Below are positions 26,737 through 35,570 of a stretch of DNA of 64,000 bases, one piece after another (the first letter of the stretch is position 1; the number at the start of each line of letters is the position of its first letter). The translations under genes and the position numbers were made by a program. The stretch spans positions 1-64,000 of the forward strand of contig CAWCZO010000007.1 in NCBI GenBank assembly GCA_963800065.1. The letters are read 5' to 3'. The stretch comes from CAWJFJ01 sp963800065 (GTDB lineage: Bacteria > Actinomycetota > Acidimicrobiia > Acidimicrobiales > UBA8190). Below the pieces are notes generated by a model. That model saw only the letters and a list, made by a program, of their open reading frames with translations, made no database searches and was not told where the DNA came from.

Positions 26737-27068
26737 GGCGTCCGGGCGCCGCTGCGGGACCGGCGCCTGGTCCAGAGCACCAGACCGCCGATGGTGAGGA
26801 GCCCGCCCACCAGGGCGTCCGACGCCCACACCCGGCCCCCGAAGGCGTAGACGTCGAGAAGACGGACCACGGCGATGGAGAGCAGGGTGCACAGCAGGAG
26901 CGCCATGGTGACCACGATGATCCCGAAGACGATGGCCCGGGTGACCAGCACGAGAGGACGGATGACGCGCTCGTGGACGGCCGAGACGACGTCCTCGACG
27001 GTGTCGACGACCCGTACCTGCCACTGCGCCCCGCCCCCGCCGGGGGCGTCGACACCCTGGTCATTCAT
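26733..27068 (-). CDS. Small membrane protein, unknown function
   Basis: A 111-residue protein with two membrane helices (VLVTRAIVFGIIVVTMALLLCTLLSIAVV and LVGGLLTIGGLVLWT) separated by a short polar loop, and a cytoplasmic N-terminus with a helix VEDVVSAVHERV. It is translationally coupled to trxB by a four-base overlap, suggesting co-expression. Family not recognised. Confidence 0.72.
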   Translation of the reverse strand: MNDQGVDAPGGGGAQWQVRVVDTVEDVVSAVHERVIRPLVLVTRAIVFGIIVVTMALLLCTLLSIAVVRLLDVYAFGGRVWASDALVGGLLTIGGLVLWTRRRSRSGARTP

Positions 27069-27104
27069 GGGCGCCAGACTAGTCGGAGGCCGCGATAGGC
27101 CTGC

Positions 27105-27947
27105 TCAGCGTGCCAGTTGGTAGCAGACCCCAACCGTTCCCGGCCCGGCGTGGGCGCCGATGACGGGACCCAGGTCGGTCAGCACCGTTTCGTGCTCGGG
27201 ATGCGCCTTCTCGAGAAGGGACAGCAACTCGTCGATGTCCCGGGCCATCCCGTTGGCCACGGCCAGCCGCTCCAGGGGGCCCGACTCGAGGACCTTCCCG
27301 GCCAGGTACTGAAGCGCCCGGGTCCGGGTCCGTTGCTTGGACTCCACCTCCACCACGCCGCCGCGCACCTCGATGACCGGCTTGATGGAGAGGAGGGAGC
27401 CGACGAGATGGGCGGCCCCGCCGATCCGCCCCCCCTTCTTCAGGAAGTCGAGGCTCCCGAGGACGCCGTAGACATGGGTGCGGTCCCGCAGCGACTCGAC
27501 CTCGGTCACGATGTCGTCGAGGGTGCGTCCGTCCCTGGCCATCTCGGACGCGGCCAGAGCCAGCAGTCCCTCGCCCATGGTCACGGTCAACGAGTCGACC
27601 ACGCGGACGGGCATGGCGACCGGGAGGTCGGCGGCGGCGGTGGTGGCCGCTTGGAAGGTGGCCGACAGACCCGACGACAATGTGATGCAGACGACCCCGT
27701 CACAGCCGGCTTCGGCGGCGTCCAGGTAGGCCTGGCGGAAGGCGCCGGGAGACGGCGCCGCCGTCTCGGGCATGTCGGGCCCCGTGATGACCCGGTCCCA
27801 GAACTCCTTGATGGACAGTTCGTCGCGGTCGACGAGCTCCTCGGCACCGAATCGGATGGCCAGGGGCACGACGCGCACGCCGTGGGTGTCGGCCATCGAC
27901 GGGGTCAGGTCGCAGGCGCTGTCGGTGACCACCTGGACTGCGGCCAT
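27105..27947 (-). CDS. DegV family fatty-acid-binding protein
   Basis: A 280-residue two-domain DegV protein. It starts VQVVTDSACDLTPSMADTHG, has the ligand-site TSPGAFRQAYLDA-type segment (AAPSPGAFRQAYLDAAEAG), VVCITLSSGLSATFQAA, and SLDFLKKGGRIGGAAHLVGS. Homologues bind fatty acids and, in FakB form, present them to a kinase; no FakA-like gene is seen here. Stands alone between the trxB unit and murJ. Confidence 0.92.
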   Translation of the reverse strand: MAAVQVVTDSACDLTPSMADTHGVRVVPLAIRFGAEELVDRDELSIKEFWDRVITGPDMPETAAPSPGAFRQAYLDAAEAGCDGVVCITLSSGLSATFQAATTAAADLPVAMPVRVVDSLTVTMGEGLLALAASEMARDGRTLDDIVTEVESLRDRTHVYGVLGSLDFLKKGGRIGGAAHLVGSLLSIKPVIEVRGGVVEVESKQRTRTRALQYLAGKVLESGPLERLAVANGMARDIDELLSLLEKAHPEHETVLTDLGPVIGAHAGPGTVGVCYQLAR

Positions 27948-27998
27948 CGGCCTCCCTCCGGTTCGTGGCGCCGGGCCGGTCGCGACGACGCAGTGTGC

Positions 27999-30014
27999 TC
28001 AGGCGCCGAGTCTGCCACGGTCCGGCGAGCCGGGACCGGTGCGTCGCGTCGGACCCAGTCGCGACGGCCGCCGGGGGGGTCTCCCCGCCGGCGGGAGAGG
28101 GTCGGGCCGCGGGGGGAGTCCGGTCCGGCCCCGTCGGCCCCGGGGCGGGGGGTCGTGGGGAGCGTCGGGGGGTTCTGGTCCGGGCCCGGGCGGGCGGTCG
28201 GGCGGCCGTCGCCGTCTCCCCCCCAGGACGCCGGCGGTGAGGACGAAGGCGGCCCCTCCGGCCAGGGATCCGGCGACGACGCGCAGGAGCAGGCCCGGGT
28301 CGCTCTGCGACGCCGTGACGTTGCTGCCGAGGGCGGCCGCCACCACGAGGGCGGCCGTCGCCACGGCGACGTGCAGGAGCGGCCCGACGACGAGGTCACC
28401 GTCGAGGCCGCGCACCCGCGTGCGCAGGTGGAGCAGGGCGGCGACCGCCGCCAGCGTGTAGGCGATCGTGATGGAGAGGGCGATCCCCCGCACCACGCCC
28501 AAAGGTCCGACCAGGGCCACGGCGGCGACGATGTTGACGCCGTTCTCTAGCACGTAGAGCCAGAAGGCCGAACGCAGGTCCTGCACCGACTGCAGGACCC
28601 GGACGGCGTAGAGGAAGACGCAGAAGCCGGGGAGTCCGAGGGCCAACAGCGCCAGCGAGGTGGCCGTGGGGATGGTGTCGGACACCGTGGTCACTCCGTG
28701 GGCGAGGAGGAGGGCCACGAGCGGGTGCGACAGGACGAGCTCGCCCGCCGCCGCCGGCACCACGACGGCCATCGTGGTGCGCAGGCCCGTGGCCAGGCGG
28801 CGTCGGAAGGCCACCAGGTCACCGCGCGACCAGTGGGCCGTGAGTTCGGGCGCGGTGGCGGACATGATGGAGACGGCCACCACCCCGTAGGGCAGCTGGA
28901 AGAAGGTCCAGGCGTAGGTGTAGGCGCTCACGGCGCCCTGGGTGTGTCCGGCCAGGGTCAGGATCACGATCAGGGCGACCTGGTTGGCCACCACCAACCC
29001 GAAGGTCCAGCCCGACAGGCGCACGATCGTGCGTACCGCCTCGTGGTGGAAATCCGGCTTCCAGGTGAGCCGCAGACCGGCGCGCCGGAGGCTCGGCACC
29101 ATCAAACCGGCCTGGGCCACCACACCGGCCGTGGTACCCAGGCCGAGCAGCAGGAGCTGGCTCCGGTCATGGGCGAGACCGCCGATGCTCCGAGCGGCGC
29201 GGTGCACCGTGATGCCGTAGTAGGCCACCACCACGATGAGGACCACGTTGTTGGCGATGGCGCTGAACATCGGTGCCCCGAAGCGGCGCCGGGCGTTGAG
29301 CAGTGCCGTCCCCAGGCTGATGAAGCCGTAGCCGGTGAGCTGGGGCACGAAGAGGATCAGCAGCTCGGTGGCCACGTGCCGGTCTTGGGACGCCTGGGCC
29401 GAATGGTTCAGGGTGGTGGTGGCGTCGATGAGCAACGGGCAGAGCACGAGAAACACCACCGACGCCACCGCGATCACGATCAACGTCACCGACGTCACCG
29501 CCGAGATGGCTTCCCAGGCTTCGTCGTCGGTGCGTGTCGTGAGGCGTTGGACGAAGACCGGTATGAAGGTGGCCGACAGCACTCCGCCCAGGACGATGTC
29601 GTGGATGATGTTCGGCAGGGTGTTGGCCAGGTTGTAGGCGTCGGCCAGATGGGTGCTCGTCCCCAGGGCGTAGGCGAGGACGATGATCCGGATGACCCCG
29701 GTGGCACGGGAGAGTGAGGTGCCGACGGCCATGACGGCGGTGGCCCGTCCCACACCGGACGGCTCGGCGGCACCGGGTTGTCCGGTGGCCGGTGCGGCGG
29801 TGCCGGAGGGAGTAGTGCCGGAGGATGTAGTGCCGGAGGATGTGGTGCCGGAGGATGTAGTGCCGGAGGATGTGGTGCCGGAGGATGTAGTGCCGGAGGA
29901 CGGGGCCCCCGGCTGCTCGTCACCGGGGCCGTCGATCTCGGCGGCGTCCCCCGTCCCGTGGTCCCGGGGCGCCGACCCTTCTGGACGACCGGCCGGGGGG
30001 TTCTCGTCGCTCAC
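27999..30014 (-). CDS. murJ: Lipid II flippase MurJ (MviN)
   Basis: MOP-superfamily transporter moving lipid II across the membrane, 671 residues with about 14 membrane helices. Signature pieces: VGTSLSRATGVIRIIVLAYALG, ADAYNLANTLPNIIHDIVLGG, LTGYGFISLGTALLNARRRF. The first 90 residues are disordered and contain six SSGTT repeats; the last 75 are a Pro/Arg-rich tail rather than the pseudokinase found in mycobacterial MviN. The start overlaps the end of the upstream gene by four bases. Same neighbourhood as Rv3910. Confidence 0.95.
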   Translation of the reverse strand: MSDENPPAGRPEGSAPRDHGTGDAAEIDGPGDEQPGAPSSGTTSSGTTSSGTTSSGTTSSGTTSSGTTPSGTAAPATGQPGAAEPSGVGRATAVMAVGTSLSRATGVIRIIVLAYALGTSTHLADAYNLANTLPNIIHDIVLGGVLSATFIPVFVQRLTTRTDDEAWEAISAVTSVTLIVIAVASVVFLVLCPLLIDATTTLNHSAQASQDRHVATELLILFVPQLTGYGFISLGTALLNARRRFGAPMFSAIANNVVLIVVVAYYGITVHRAARSIGGLAHDRSQLLLLGLGTTAGVVAQAGLMVPSLRRAGLRLTWKPDFHHEAVRTIVRLSGWTFGLVVANQVALIVILTLAGHTQGAVSAYTYAWTFFQLPYGVVAVSIMSATAPELTAHWSRGDLVAFRRRLATGLRTTMAVVVPAAAGELVLSHPLVALLLAHGVTTVSDTIPTATSLALLALGLPGFCVFLYAVRVLQSVQDLRSAFWLYVLENGVNIVAAVALVGPLGVVRGIALSITIAYTLAAVAALLHLRTRVRGLDGDLVVGPLLHVAVATAALVVAAALGSNVTASQSDPGLLLRVVAGSLAGGAAFVLTAGVLGGRRRRPPDRPPGPGPEPPDAPHDPPPRGRRGRTGLPPRPDPLPPAGRPPRRPSRLGPTRRTGPGSPDRGRLGA
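29812..29901. repeat. Tandem 15-bp repeat inside murJ
   Basis: Six nearly identical 15-base units (core GTGCCGGAGGATGTA) in a row encode the SSGTT repeats of the MurJ N-terminus. Unit length is a multiple of three, so copy-number change would alter length but not frame. Confidence 0.9.
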
Positions 30015-32956
30015 GGTCCGTCACCGCGACCTCGTCGGTGCGCCCCCCGGCGAGTCCGACGGTTTCGCCACATCGTGCGTCCCCACCAGCCGAGGAGGAC
30101 GGCTCCGGCCGCCACCGTCAGGGCGATGGCTACCGCCGAGGTCGACATGGAACGGACGGTGAGCTGTCCGCTGGCCAGCTCCAGACCGGCCTGGGGGCTA
30201 CTCAGGGTGACCGACATGCGGAAATCGCCCGACACCCGTGAGCGCATCTCGATGTACACGGCGTTGGTCCCGTGGACGAACGTGCACAGCGCCGACACGC
30301 TCGATCTCCCGGCCGCGTTGGTGACGACCGGTGTCCGGCATTCGGTGTTCGGGACCTGGGAGCTGCCGGCCGAGAAGGCGATCTTGTCACTCGTCACGGT
30401 GAGGACGGCCTCGACGGGGTAGGGGGCGTTCTTGACCACGGTGATGGGGACGCTGCCGGTACGCGCCGTCAGCCGGACTTCGCGCGAGGTGATCGAAAGC
30501 AGGGACAACTGGTGGTGGAAGGTGTCCTCGAAGCTCGCCACGCCGGCGCGTTGTTGGGTGGGCGAGAGGAGTTGCGATTCGGCTTCGAGCAATTGGTCGT
30601 CGAGGCCGGCGGCCACCGCCGCGCCTGTCGGGCTCCCCGAGACGGCGGCCGAGAATCCCGTCCACTGGGCGCGTGCGGCGGCGATGGCCCGATCGGGTAG
30701 GTCCGTGGCGATCGCCCCGGTGGCCGGCCGCCGGCTGGACGGTTGGACGAAGCGTCCCACCGTCCCTCCCACCGGAACGTCGGAGAAGAGGGTGGCCAGT
30801 GTCACCGGTTCGACCATGGGGTTGTCCTGAAGACCGGCGAGGAGGTCGGTGACGATGGCGGGATCGATATCGGCGGTCGTCGAAGGAGCCACCACGACGC
30901 CGCGTGGCCTCGGGGTGTTCTGTGCTTCGTAGTAGTCGAACTCCAACTCGGCCAGGATCTGGTCGGCGGCCAGGGCCGGTCCGCCACGCTCCGGCGACCG
31001 CAGCAGAGCGGACAATTGGGGAGCGGAGAGAATGGCGGTGGTGGCGTGCGGCGCCCCGCCCAACGTGAACCGCCGCGTCGGCGTGGTCGACGACGGTGGA
31101 CCGGAGACGCCGTCGGGGGGGACGACGATCTCGCTGTAGCCCAGGGAGCCGAGCGCGTCGAGGGCGGCCGTGTCGAGGGTGCCGTCCGCCACCCAGGCCC
31201 CGCCCGCCGTGCAGCCGGCGGCGTGCAGTCCGGGCACCGATCCGAGCACCTCGTTCCCGCGACGGACCTGTTCGGCGAGCTCGGCGGTCCCCCCCAGGGT
31301 GGCGTTGACGAGAGCGCTGGCGTCGACGGGGACGAAGGAACCGCACAGGGTCTGCCGATCGGGGTCGGCCGTGAGGGAGACCAGCGACGACAACGCCGTT
31401 CGGGCCCGTCCGTGCCGGTCGCCGTCGAGGGCGCCCACGGTGGCCGGGACGGGGGCGACGGTGAGGGGCACCGGGGCCCGGGGCCCCGAGATGGCGGACT
31501 CCACGGCGGTGAGGGTGCTGAGCGACGAGGCGGTGACGCCGCCGCCGCCCGTCGGGCCGGCCAGCGCCAGGGGAACGACGAGGGCGAAGCGCAGCGGCTC
31601 GATGTCGCCGGCGGGATCGGTGTAGACGAGGTAGGTGAGCAAGCGTGACGTCACCGTGCCGGTGGCTGTGTCGGTGAGCTTGAGCTGTACCGGGTAGACG
31701 CCGCCGCACGACCCCAGCTGGCAGGTGAGATCGGCCGTGAAGGGCCCGCTCCCCGCTCCTGTCACCCCTCCGGCCGTGACGGGCACGGTCAGGTCCACCC
31801 CTCCCTGGGGGTCGGACGGCAGTGACGAGACGGGGATGGCGTCGGAGCTGGCCATCACGGCGCCCACCGGGGAGCCGCCCAGGGTCTCGTCGAATTCCGT
31901 GAGGTCGACGAGGTGGGCGTAGACGGTGACGCCCACCGTGAGCCCGGTGGCCGCCGTGGAGCCCGAGACGCCCAGACGGACCTCGAACGGCGAGGTCGGA
32001 CCGGCGATGGTGGGGGGGGCGAGGAGAGAGAGCGTGTCACCCGCCGCCGCCGAAAGCCGTGGCAAGAGCGCTGTCCGTGCCACGCCGGCCGCCGCGGCCG
32101 CCGGCCGGGGGGTGGACCCGGCCACCCCGACGGCCAGGGCGGTGACGCCCAGGATGGCGAGCAACCGGACCGAGGGCGCCCGGCACCGGTGACGGCGATC
32201 GGTGCGGTCACCGCCGCGCGTGGGAGCCATGCTCGCCTCGGTCCGGTCCACCTCGGCGCGGGAGCCTACCGGCCGGGAGGCCGGTGGGGTCGGCCCCGGT
32301 GTCCCACGCCGCCGCCGGGGCGTTGCCTTCAGATGCCGAACCGCGTCGTCGCGCAGGGCGGTGACGGCGTCGGGCGGGCCCCCCAGTTCGACATGGGCGG
32401 CCGCCTTCCGGCCCGAGAGGAAGAGGGTGATCTCCCCGGGCCGCCCCGTCAGGGTGGCCGTGGGGGTGCCCGGTCGGACGTGGGCGATCCGGCCGTCGCT
32501 GTGGACGAGGTCGAGGCCGGTGCTCCCCATCGACCGGTACGATCCCCGCCCCGCCGAGCGCCACAGCGCCTCTTCGAGCTCGGCGACCTCGTCCGGTGGC
32601 CGCGGGGTCGTGTCGCCCGCCCCCCGGCGGACGTCTTCATGGTGGATGAAGTACTCGCTCATGTTCATCGCCGCGTCGAACGGTCGCAACAACGACGGTG
32701 GGCCGCTTCTGACCTGGGCCACGAGAGTGTCGTAGGAGTTCGTGGCCGACGTCCGCGCCATGGTCTTCTGCAAGGTGGCGGCGAGCGGCGAGAGGACCAG
32801 GCCCAGGGCGGCGAGGGGCTTGCGTTCGCGGACGACGAGATGGGTGGCGAGATCGGTCGTCGTCCACCCCTCGCACAGCGTGGGAGCCGCCGGACCCACA
32901 CGCGTGAACAGATCGCACAGGGCGTTGCGTTCGGATCGGTGCGGGGGGACGGCCAT
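30011..32956 (-). CDS. TIGR03085-like DinB/MDMPI domain joined in frame to a large secreted/anchored protein (Rv3909-like)
   Basis: An open frame of 981 residues. Residues 1-215 match the actinobacterial TIGR03085 family: RNALCDLFTRVGPAAPTLCEGWTTTDLATHL (split here into its two helices) and the metal-site MNMSEYFIHHEDVRR. From residue 243 (ATG 32230) a signal-anchor begins (VRLLAILGVTALAVGVAG), then about 650 residues of extracellular beta-rich sequence, ending in a membrane helix (VAIALTVAAGAVLLGWWG) and a basic tail. This second half corresponds in size, position and topology to mycobacterial Rv3909, upstream of murJ. There is no stop between the halves. It may be two genes with a start at 32230. 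Confidence 0.75.
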   Translation of the reverse strand: MAVPPHRSERNALCDLFTRVGPAAPTLCEGWTTTDLATHLVVRERKPLAALGLVLSPLAATLQKTMARTSATNSYDTLVAQVRSGPPSLLRPFDAAMNMSEYFIHHEDVRRGAGDTTPRPPDEVAELEEALWRSAGRGSYRSMGSTGLDLVHSDGRIAHVRPGTPTATLTGRPGEITLFLSGRKAAAHVELGGPPDAVTALRDDAVRHLKATPRRRRGTPGPTPPASRPVGSRAEVDRTEASMAPTRGGDRTDRRHRCRAPSVRLLAILGVTALAVGVAGSTPRPAAAAAGVARTALLPRLSAAAGDTLSLLAPPTIAGPTSPFEVRLGVSGSTAATGLTVGVTVYAHLVDLTEFDETLGGSPVGAVMASSDAIPVSSLPSDPQGGVDLTVPVTAGGVTGAGSGPFTADLTCQLGSCGGVYPVQLKLTDTATGTVTSRLLTYLVYTDPAGDIEPLRFALVVPLALAGPTGGGGVTASSLSTLTAVESAISGPRAPVPLTVAPVPATVGALDGDRHGRARTALSSLVSLTADPDRQTLCGSFVPVDASALVNATLGGTAELAEQVRRGNEVLGSVPGLHAAGCTAGGAWVADGTLDTAALDALGSLGYSEIVVPPDGVSGPPSSTTPTRRFTLGGAPHATTAILSAPQLSALLRSPERGGPALAADQILAELEFDYYEAQNTPRPRGVVVAPSTTADIDPAIVTDLLAGLQDNPMVEPVTLATLFSDVPVGGTVGRFVQPSSRRPATGAIATDLPDRAIAAARAQWTGFSAAVSGSPTGAAVAAGLDDQLLEAESQLLSPTQQRAGVASFEDTFHHQLSLLSITSREVRLTARTGSVPITVVKNAPYPVEAVLTVTSDKIAFSAGSSQVPNTECRTPVVTNAAGRSSVSALCTFVHGTNAVYIEMRSRVSGDFRMSVTLSSPQAGLELASGQLTVRSMSTSAVAIALTVAAGAVLLGWWGRTMWRNRRTRRGAHRRGRGDGP

Positions 32957-33044
32957 GCGGCGGCACGCTACGGCGGGGCCGGCGGACGGTCAACGTGGGA
33001 TCGTCCGTCGGGCCCCGCCGCGGCTGCGCACTACCCTCGGCCCG

Positions 33045-34436
33045 GTGATTCCCGCGCGAGCCCAGGCCCTGGTCGATGCCACCGCCGATCTGGCGACGCG
33101 CTTCGACGACGCCGGCTACCGGCTCTACGTGGTGGGCGGCTCGGTACGCGATGTCTTCTGCCGGGACGAACCGTCGCTCGACGCCGACATCGATCTCACC
33201 ACCGACGCCGTGCCCGACCAGACCGAGAAGATCGTGGCCGGCTGGGCCGACGCCGTCTGGTTGCAGGGCAAGCGATGGGGGACGGTGGGGGCCCGTCGGG
33301 GGGGACGGACGATCGAGATCACGACGCACCGGGCCGAGGCCTACCGTCCCGACTCGCGCAAACCCGACGTTGTGTTCGGCGACTCGATCGAGGTGGACCT
33401 GTCGCGCCGGGACTTCACCGTCAACGCCATGGCCCTGCGGCTGGGATCACACCTCGAGATCGTCGACCCCTACGACGGCCTGGCCGATCTGGCCGCCGGC
33501 CGGCTCCGAACGCCGCTCGATCCCGAGGTCTCGTTCTCCGACGATCCGCTCCGGATGCTGCGCGCCGCCCGTTTCATCGCCGGTCTGGGGCTGCGGCCCG
33601 ACGACGCTCTGGTGGCCGCCGTTCGGTCCATGCACGATCGTCTGGCCATCGTCTCGGCCGAGCGGATCCGTGACGAGCTCGGGAAGCTGCTCGTGGTGGA
33701 CCGGCCGTCACCGGGGTTGTGGTTCGTGGTCGATACCGGACTGGCGGCGGAGTTCCTCCCCGAGCTGCCGGCCCTGGCCCTCGAGCAGGACCCCGTCCAC
33801 CGGCACAAGGACGTCCTGGCCCACACCCTGGCCGTGGTGGACAAGACGCGTCCCGAACGCCTGCTCCGGCTCTCGGCGCTGCTCCACGACATCGGCAAAC
33901 CACGGACCCGGGATTTCGGCCCCGGAGGCGTGACCTTCCATCACCACGAGGTCGTCGGGGCCCGGATGGCCCGTGACCGGATGACGGCACTGCGTTTCTC
34001 CAAGGAGGACGTCGAGACGGTCACCCGGCTGGTCGAACTCCATCTCCGCTTCCACACCTACCGGCTCGGTTGGACCGATCGGGCCGTCCGGCGCTACGTC
34101 CGCGACGCGGGTCCGCTGCTCGATCAGCTCAACGAGCTCACCCGCTGCGACTGCACGACACGCAATGCGGCCAAGGCCCGTTCGCTCGGTCAGCGGATGG
34201 ACGAGCTCGAGAGGCGGATCGGAGAACTGCGGGCCGAGGAGGAGCTCGATTCAATCCGTCCCGAGCTCGACGGCCGTCAGGTGATGGACCACCTCGGCCT
34301 GGCTCCCGGACCGGACGTGGGCCGGGCCCTGGAATTCCTCCTCGAGCTTCGTCTGGAGGAGGGCCCCCTGGGCCAGGACGAAGTGACCCGCCGTCTGGAC
34401 ACGTGGTGGGCCGACCGCCGCCCACCGACCACCTGA
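33045..34436 (+). CDS. pcnA: tRNA nucleotidyltransferase / poly(A) polymerase family with HD domain
   Basis: Probably adds or repairs tRNA 3'-CCA ends. 463 residues from GTG 33045. Nucleotidyltransferase head: YVVGGSVRDVF, DADIDLTTDA, then RRDFTVNAMAL and DDPLRMLRAARFIAGLG. HD domain: VDKTRPERLLRLSALLHDIGKPRT and FHHHEVVGARM. Same position as Rv3907c (PcnA) near the mycobacterial murJ locus. The start lies 7 bases after TACCCT with no ribosome site, suggesting a leaderless transcript. Confidence 0.94.
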   Translation: MIPARAQALVDATADLATRFDDAGYRLYVVGGSVRDVFCRDEPSLDADIDLTTDAVPDQTEKIVAGWADAVWLQGKRWGTVGARRGGRTIEITTHRAEAYRPDSRKPDVVFGDSIEVDLSRRDFTVNAMALRLGSHLEIVDPYDGLADLAAGRLRTPLDPEVSFSDDPLRMLRAARFIAGLGLRPDDALVAAVRSMHDRLAIVSAERIRDELGKLLVVDRPSPGLWFVVDTGLAAEFLPELPALALEQDPVHRHKDVLAHTLAVVDKTRPERLLRLSALLHDIGKPRTRDFGPGGVTFHHHEVVGARMARDRMTALRFSKEDVETVTRLVELHLRFHTYRLGWTDRAVRRYVRDAGPLLDQLNELTRCDCTTRNAAKARSLGQRMDELERRIGELRAEEELDSIRPELDGRQVMDHLGLAPGPDVGRALEFLLELRLEEGPLGQDEVTRRLDTWWADRRPPTT

Positions 34437-34446
34437 AAGGCGGCGC

Positions 34447-35544
34447 TCAGTCCTCGGGCCAGCTCGGTCCCGACTCGCCGGCGGCGAAGGCCTCCACCAT
34501 CCGGTAGGCCTCGTCGTCGTGGAACTGCACCGGCGGAGACTTCATGAAATAGGCGCACGGGCCCAGCAGGGGGCCGCCGATCCCACGGTCGAGGGCCACC
34601 TTGGCGCACCGCACGGCGTCGATGATCACGCCGGCGGAGTTGGGGGAGTCCCACACCTCGAGCTTGAGCTCCAGGTTGAGAGGGACGTCGCCGAAGTTCC
34701 TCCCCTCCATCCTGATGTAGGCCCACTTCCGGTCGTTCAACCAGGGCACGTGGTCCGACGGTCCGATATGGACGTCGTCGGCGTCGAGGACGTAGTTCTC
34801 CACCTGGCTGGTGACGGCCTGGGTCTTCGAGATCTTCTTCGACTCGAGCCGCTTGCGTTCGAGCATGTTCTTGAAGTCCATGTTCCCGCCGAAGTTGAGC
34901 TGGTAGGTGTGGTCGAGGGCGAGGCCGCGGTCTTCGAAGAGCCGGGTGAGGACGCGGTGGACGATGGTGGAACCCACCTGGCTCTTGATGTCGTCCCCCA
35001 CGATCGGGATACCGGCATCGCGGAATTTGCGGGCCCAGGTGGCATCGGATGCGATGAACACCGGGATGGCGTTCACGAAGGCCACGCCGGCGTCGAGGCA
35101 CGCCTGGGCGTAGTGGCGCTGGGCGTCCTCCGACCCGACGGGGAGGTAGCTGACCAGAACGTCGGCGCCGGCGTCGCGCAGCGCCTGGGCCACGTCGACC
35201 GGTTCGGTGGGTGACTCCTCCACCGTCTCGCGGTAGTAGATCCCCAGCCCGTCGAGGGTCGGGCCACGCAGCACGGTGACGTCGAGATGCCCGACGGGGG
35301 CGAATCGGATGGTGTTGTTGTGGCCGGAGAAGACCGCTTTCGACAGGTCGATCCCCACCTTGGTGGAATCGACGTCGAAGGCGGCGACGAATTCGACGTC
35401 ACCCACGTGGTACCCGCCGAGCTCGACATGCATGAGCCCGGGGACCGTGTCGTCGGGATCGGCGTCCCGGTAGTACTCCACTCCCTGCACCAACGAACTG
35501 GCGCAGTTCCCCACGCCCGCTATCGCCACCCGGACAGCGCTCAT
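34447..35544 (-). CDS. ino1: Inositol-3-phosphate synthase
   Basis: Converts glucose-6-phosphate to inositol-3-phosphate for phosphatidylinositol and mycothiol-type products. 365 residues, ATG 35544 chosen because GGAGGG lies 4-9 bases upstream. NAD site VAIAGVGNCASSLVQG, then PVGSEDAQRHYAQACL, GDDIKSQVGSTIVHR, QLNFGGNMDFKNML, and SPNSAGVIIDAVRCAK. It is of the short actinobacterial/archaeal type. Follows a padR gene by 26 bases, as Rv0046c follows Rv0047c. Confidence 0.96.
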   Translation of the reverse strand: MSAVRVAIAGVGNCASSLVQGVEYYRDADPDDTVPGLMHVELGGYHVGDVEFVAAFDVDSTKVGIDLSKAVFSGHNNTIRFAPVGHLDVTVLRGPTLDGLGIYYRETVEESPTEPVDVAQALRDAGADVLVSYLPVGSEDAQRHYAQACLDAGVAFVNAIPVFIASDATWARKFRDAGIPIVGDDIKSQVGSTIVHRVLTRLFEDRGLALDHTYQLNFGGNMDFKNMLERKRLESKKISKTQAVTSQVENYVLDADDVHIGPSDHVPWLNDRKWAYIRMEGRNFGDVPLNLELKLEVWDSPNSAGVIIDAVRCAKVALDRGIGGPLLGPCAYFMKSPPVQFHDDEAYRMVEAFAAGESGPSWPED

Positions 35545-35570
35545 CGAGCCCTCCATTTCTGCCATCCCCT

